Assembly (NCBI GenBank): GCA_950295325.1
Contig: OX485806.1
Span: 57,967,169 to 58,031,168 of the forward strand
DNA from: Polytrichum commune
Taxonomy: Eukaryota; Streptophyta; Polytrichopsida; Polytrichales; Polytrichaceae
Length of the DNA stretch: 64,000 nt
Direction of reading: 5' to 3'
This document shows positions 60,101-64,000 of this stretch, piece after piece. A program made the position numbers and the translations under genes. Every line of letters starts with the position of its first letter. Position 1 is the first letter of the stretch. A model generated the notes under the pieces. That model made no database searches and was not told the DNA's origin. It saw only the letters and a list, made by a program, of their open reading frames with translations.

Positions 60101-60977
60101 GACAAATAAAATGTTAGAGGAAAAAATGCGAACAAACAAAAGAGAGGATCAACAACATTAAATGTTGAACTCACCAGTTGATGTCATTCATAGCATTAAG
60201 GAAGGGAGCGGTGCAATTTCTTGCATCCACCACAATACAATCAGCCCATATATGCCAATTTTTGTCCAACGGGTGATGATTGTTGATGTGCCTCCACCAA
60301 GCTGTCAATCGATGGTTCCCTTCCCACACGAAGAACATTTTGCCAACAAAGTAAGCAAGGTCGAAGTCTATTTGGAGTATGGCATCAAACTCTGCATTGG
60401 CCTCCTGCCATAATGGACTCCAGGAGGACTTGATGTCATCGGAGACATCAAGAGGCTCAACGAGGTTGTTGTATGTTGAGACGTACATAGCTCGGTCACC
60501 ATCACGATACCCCATCACAAACTCATTCTCCAAACGAGAAACATCAACGTCGTTGATTGGCCGAACAAGAGGAAGAGTCCGCAACCGACACAATGGAATT
60601 GAGAAACGAGACTTCCCTAGAGGCTTGAATCGAACCCGCTGAATCACGGTGTTGGAGTTTTGTTTTTGCGATCTACGAATCGTTAACTCTGCTTCAGGTA
60701 GATTCAACTCAGCAAGAGGTTTTATGCAGTCGGGTACAGCCGGAACATCAATCTACAACATAAGAGAAGCAAAGCATAAGAAAAAAACTCTAAACCCAGA
60801 ATGTGAATGAAGCATTGATACAATACAAGAACACCAGTATCAGATGTATGAATCAAACACCTCTTCTTGTGAGATGTCATCCAAAGCCGCATGGCTAGCC
60901 TCAAGAGGCGACAATATAACAACTCCATCCGCCATGTATTGCACCCGTGCTACAGGAAGAGCCAAAGACTCCGATGC
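54113..60977 (-). CDS. Gene 2: ParB-like plus DNA methyltransferase-like fusion, multi-exon
   Basis: Exons by splice borders and frame (minus order): 60977-60861, 60752-60175 (ParB-like), 60097-59902, 59820-59623, 59519-59302, 58379-about 58130, 58046-57579 continuing across an inserted LTR to 55532-55393, then 55295-54971 (motif IV region), 54878-54421 (motif I region) and 54323-54113. The ParB-like part has SIPLCRLRTLPLVRPIND and FFVWEGNHRLTAW (60323-60303). The permuted core has LFFADIPENLP (motif IV position, 55237-55220) and VIMDWQCGVGGSITACRS (AdoMet-binding motif I, 54638-54615). RHIVALESDPMIF follows. This is beta-class order, IV before I. The expected DPPY reads DIPE, so methyl transfer is uncertain. 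The protein ends in an acidic tail (EAEEGEDSD). Frames around 57.6-57.9 kb and at the 55.3 kb junction do not join perfectly, so exon borders there are tentative. A start at ATG 60935 or in an upstream exon is possible. Confidence 0.65.
54421..54878 (-). CDS. Gene 2 methyltransferase-like exon with AdoMet-binding motif
   Basis: Acceptor TTTTTTCAG and donor TTTGTGC then GTAAGT are convincing, and phase 2 joins correctly to the last exon (GC plus A). The exon reads FNIKVLVRANSVLKV, WRGAREKHEVFFSIL, YNDVIMDWQCGVGGSITACR and SIERHIVALESDPMIF. This is the helix, Gly-rich loop, helix and acidic strand-end pattern of N6-adenine/N4-cytosine DNA methyltransferases. Asp of DWQ and the GxGG turn are intact, so cofactor binding is plausible. 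Confidence 0.65.
55572..55645. repeat. Telomere-like (CCCTAAA)n tract
   Basis: About ten CCCTAAA or CCCCTAAA units lie inside the solo LTR, of the Arabidopsis-type plant telomere sequence. It is interstitial, not a chromosome end. Confidence 0.9.
56140..56360. repeat. Short tandem repeat around ACCCAGCTCCTTCATRAACC
   Basis: Inside the solo LTR the phrase CCAGCTCCTTCATGAACC alternates with TTCTAACTAAACAAACCC at least five times with small changes. Confidence 0.8.
58480..59245. repeat. Tandem repeat of about 60 bp in a gene 2 intron
   Basis: About twelve units, each with AATCTGAAACCTCAAACATG, GCCACTTATT and CTCATAATCTGAACC phrases, fill most of the intron between exons 59519-59302 and 58379. 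A G/C-swap subset (CCGCAAACATGGCC) marks a two-unit subfamily near 58670-58830. Confidence 0.9.
60175..60752 (-). CDS. Gene 2 ParB-like domain exon
   Basis: This is the clearest ParB/sulfiredoxin-like segment in the window. IPLCRLRTLPLVRPINDVDV gives the first strand and Arg-containing loop. ENEFVMGYRDGDRAMYVSTY gives the helix and next strand, and FVWEGNHRLTAWWRH the GxHR box. IWADCIVVDARNCTAPFLNA is the same tail as ALVVWSDNETVLSDISRFFN in gene 1. Acceptor (GTTGTAG) and donor (AACTG then GTGAGT) are both good. In bacteria and phages, ParB-like domains of this type are often linked to DNA methyltransferases, which supports the pairing; enzymatic activity of this domain is unknown. Confidence 0.6.
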
Positions 60978-61179
60978 CTGCATGCACAAAATACACCTTA
61001 AGACACTAGAAAACACAACAAAGCGTAGTCTTTGCAAAATTAGAAACCTCCAACCTGCCCCTGTAATCCTACATGACCCACCCTGTCGATTCCAAGAAAA
61101 ATCCCCTTATTCACTATATCTCCAAATTAGAATCCACTATTGACAACAAAGAACTCAACCTGGGCCCCTCACACCCACC

Positions 61180-61466
61180 CTTTGGTTTCCGAGAGGGTCT
61201 AAACCTTGGACTCATAATCTGATCTTAACGTATATACTAGAAATCTGAACCCTCTAACATGGCCACATATTAAGCTCAAAATCTGAACCTAGCTCATTAA
61301 TTACAAATTCGATACCTTAACATGGCCCATTAAAACCCCACTTACCCCACCCTCTCGGAAACGAGAGGCCCCCCCCCTGTCCAAATATTTTTTTGACCTC
61401 AAAATTAGACTGAAAATCTGGAATTAACTTACATACTAGAAATCTGAACCCTCTAACATGGCCAAT
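61180..61466. repeat. Same repeat of about 60 bp upstream of gene 2, cut by the right repeat arm
   Basis: Units with AATCTGAACCCTCTAACATG and GGCCACATATTA occur at about 61210-61300 and 61430-61466. The last unit ends abruptly in TGGCCA at the border of the long repeat arm, so the arm inserted into this array. Confidence 0.8.
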
Positions 61467-64000
61467 GTGAACCCTTTGAATGGTCCACCACTCTGCGGGA
61501 TCACTTTTAGTTAGAATGTTGGCATTAAAAGTTAGAATTGATAGGGAATTTAGGGAAAATTAGTTCATTTAGCATTTAGCCTAGAAGAAAGAAGGTCAAA
61601 ATGAAACTTCGGCGAGAGGGTGGCAACCTCAACGAGGAAAACCCCTGAGCCAAAATTTCGGGAAAGGGTTTGACAAATGGATCCGGTGGAGGAGGGGTCC
61701 AACCCTTTTGTGAGAGGGTTTAAAAACCCCTCCTTCCACCTTGTAGCTCTCTCTCCCTCTCTAATGCTTGGGCGAAGCCCTGCTTCAATGTAGTTAGGAA
61801 AAAATTCTTTAGCATGCATTCTCAATGTCCTAAAAGAAAGGCTTGAGAACCTATTATACTCTCTCTCCTAGTTAGAATGTGTGTTTATTAACACACCAAC
61901 AAAATTATTCCTTCTTTTGTAGAGGTAGGTTGGATGGTAGAATTTTGAGTGGAGGCATTGTAGACCTCATCTGCCAATGCCCTGAAGGCTTAGTTCAGAA
62001 GCTAGAACAAGATACTTATCATTTTTCTCTTAGAGAGATTTCCTATAACTATCCATAGTCGTTTCCCATTTGTGATTTGGTTAAGATGACAATTAGTTAT
62101 GGATTTTCAAAGATGGAGTAGAAAAAACTGGGTGGTCTTGTGGGTAGCGGCTGCTGGATCAGACCTGCGAGGCCAATAGGAATTTTATTTCCAAGAAGTT
62201 ATACTTTTCCCAAGTAGAACTTTTGTGTAGCTTTCCAAAATGACTTAGAACATTTGATTTGAGCAAGATTTGAATTAAATATGAATTGTGGAAGATGGGA
62301 CACATAGTTTGAGAACTTTTGGTTGACTGCTGGATTACAGAGGATCTGCTGGGTTCACTTCGGCTTACCTTTCTAATCACATGTTTTTATCAAATACATT
62401 TTTTTAATATCTCTCCAGGGTCATATAGAACGTTTGAATTGAGTAATATTTGAATTAGATATGAATTGTTGAAGGTGAGATACATAGTTTAAGTCTTCTT
62501 GATTGACTGCTGTATTACAAGGAGTCTGCTGCTGAATTTTTATTAGCTTAACCTACTGATGTCATAATTTTCCTAGTTAGAGCTTGTTTATAGCTTTCCA
62601 ATGGTATAAGGAAAGCCTAGATCCAAGTAGTAAGGAATGTGCTATGAATTTTTGAAGCTAGAAGGTAGATAGGTGGGTTGGAAGGGTCGGTTGAATCGAC
62701 CTCACACTTCCAACCCTCATAACTTTTGCATTTCTTATCCGATTAGAGTGATTTTTAGATCATTGGAAAGATAATTAGGTGCACTAAGTATAAATGTTAT
62801 GCTTAGGATTAAATTACAGTGCAGGATAAACACTTCATATTTTAATTGTTAACTAATGTACGCTTACTACCAAACTAGTTATAAAGAAGGACGCAAGGTC
62901 GACGCTCGGGAAGTGGAGCAAGGAAGGAGGTAGCAGCTTAGCCTACATCAAACCCAAATCAACTGAGGAGAATTGAGGTAAATTAACTAACCTTAAGCCT
63001 TCCATTTAGGATTAGAGGGAGCGCGGCTAAGTTACGCAGCTCTAAATCCACTCACCTATCTCGTAAGGTCAAGTGGCTTGTCCACTTGACCGCCAAGGAA
63101 ATACCCAACTCCATTGTTTTCGGGGCCCTTGGTATGTTTTGTGGTAGTAGCTTCATTTATTAGCAAGTTTCGTGTGTGGTAAGTCGGATTAATCACCGAC
63201 ACGACCACTCTGAATGTTGTTGGTGGAAAGGTGGGGTTAATGACCCGCGAATCCACTATTATGTTGTTGGCCCCATAGATTGGGAGTAATGGCCCCAATT
63301 TATGAAGATTGTGCAACAGGTTGAACCTACAAGTTGCCCGTCACCCTGGTCCCATTGAGTTGCATTTCGTGGTCTATCCAGTGTAAACACATTTAACAAT
63401 CAAAACATACAAAATAAATCGTAAACCCTTGTTGGCAAGAGACCCGAATCGGAAACTTAACTCGGTAGAGTGACACCACCCTTCGAACCATTCATGTCCG
63501 AAGGGTTTGAGATGTTACTCGATCTTCAAAGGACCTGCACGAGGCCTTAGAAGGTTCCTAGGTAAGGGGTGCACCAACCAGGTAAGGGGTGATGCCTAAT
63601 ATGTTAATGTAGTGAGTTAGGACGTACAAACAAAAGTAAGTAATTAAGAAGGAATTTGTGTCAAGGGTGGGACTTAGGCCAAGTTCCCCCGCTTAGAAAA
63701 CTAAATAGAACTAAATAAAGAAATAGAAAGAATTGAATGGTCCATCAAATTGTCGTTATTCCGTTCGTTGAGTTAGAGTGGTATGAGTCACACCCGGTTG
63801 GGTGTATCAGAACCATCCCAATTCACAAATTATGATTGTCTTGGTTTCAAGGCTAGTGCGTCTGCGCGTAGAATAGGTTGTAGGTTAAGGTTAAAACTAG
63901 ATATGAAATTGGTTAGTGGAGTTTAAAGCCACATTAGTAAAAAACTAAGGCCCAACCTCCGGAGGTACTACGACGCATATTTAATCTTCCTTAAAAATCT
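61467..64000 (-). repeat. Long repeat arm with LTR-like ends (right copy, inverted, runs off the window)
   Basis: Its reverse complement matches 8461-11172. The inner end TGTGAACCC begins at 61467. Compared with the left copy it lacks about 310 bp (between GGCGAGAGGGTGG and GTTTCATTTTGAC) and has about 130 bp extra near 63450-63580. By eye the arms are roughly 90 percent identical, so they are not a fresh duplication. The short frame 63316-63056 corresponds to 9012-9272. Confidence 0.85.

Overview
This window looks like nuclear DNA of a land plant. It has spliceosomal introns with GT-AG borders, Arabidopsis-type telomere-like (CCCTAAA)n tracts, and plant-style LINE, Ty1/copia, Ty3/gypsy and pogo-like elements. 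Most of it is decayed repeat. A large-genome lineage such as a fern, lycophyte, moss or gymnosperm would fit, but the sequence alone does not identify the species. There is no bacterial operon, CRISPR array or rRNA, and I recognised no tRNA.

Layout. 1-8.3 kb: old duplications, a LINE relic with many stops (about 2.0-5.9 kb) and short tandem repeats. 8.3-11.17 kb: a long TG...CA repeat arm with LTR-like ends. It returns in inverted orientation at 61.47-64.0 kb and runs off the window, so about 50 kb lies between two facing arms. 11.2-27.7 kb: the most unusual block. It holds a two-exon minus-strand gene with a DUF7869-type, transposase-like domain (15.39-18.46 kb). It also holds a plus-strand multi-exon gene (20.92-27.63 kb) joining a ParB-like domain, a degenerate DNA methyltransferase-like domain and an FCP1/HAD phosphatase-like domain. 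At least 28 perfect copies of the palindrome TTTGGGTCG-NN-CGACCCAAA lie in this block, mostly in introns and leaders. 28.1-33.6 kb: a decayed copia element. 35.79-36.74 kb: a pogo-like element with intact inverted ends and a TA target duplication. 42.1-48.3 kb: direct and inverted copies of a hairpin-rich unit of about 868 bp. 49-53.7 kb: fragments of Ty3/gypsy elements. 54.1-61.0 kb: a second, divergent ParB-methyltransferase-like gene on the minus strand. It is split by a 2,041-bp solo LTR with a clean 5-bp target duplication.

How the parts may relate. Both ParB-methyltransferase-like genes have the same order: ParB-like fold with a GNHR or DGQH motif, helical middle, permuted (beta-class order) methyltransferase core, charged tail. 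They sit in opposite orientations, and the introns of each carry a private repeat: the palindrome in gene 1, a unit of about 60 bp in gene 2. My inference is a plant mobile or formerly mobile system. In it, a DUF7869 protein and ParB-methyltransferase proteins act on, or are regulated through, the palindromes. Function is unproven. Gene 1 carries in-frame stops that would each arise by one C-to-T change, as expected in silenced, methylated DNA.
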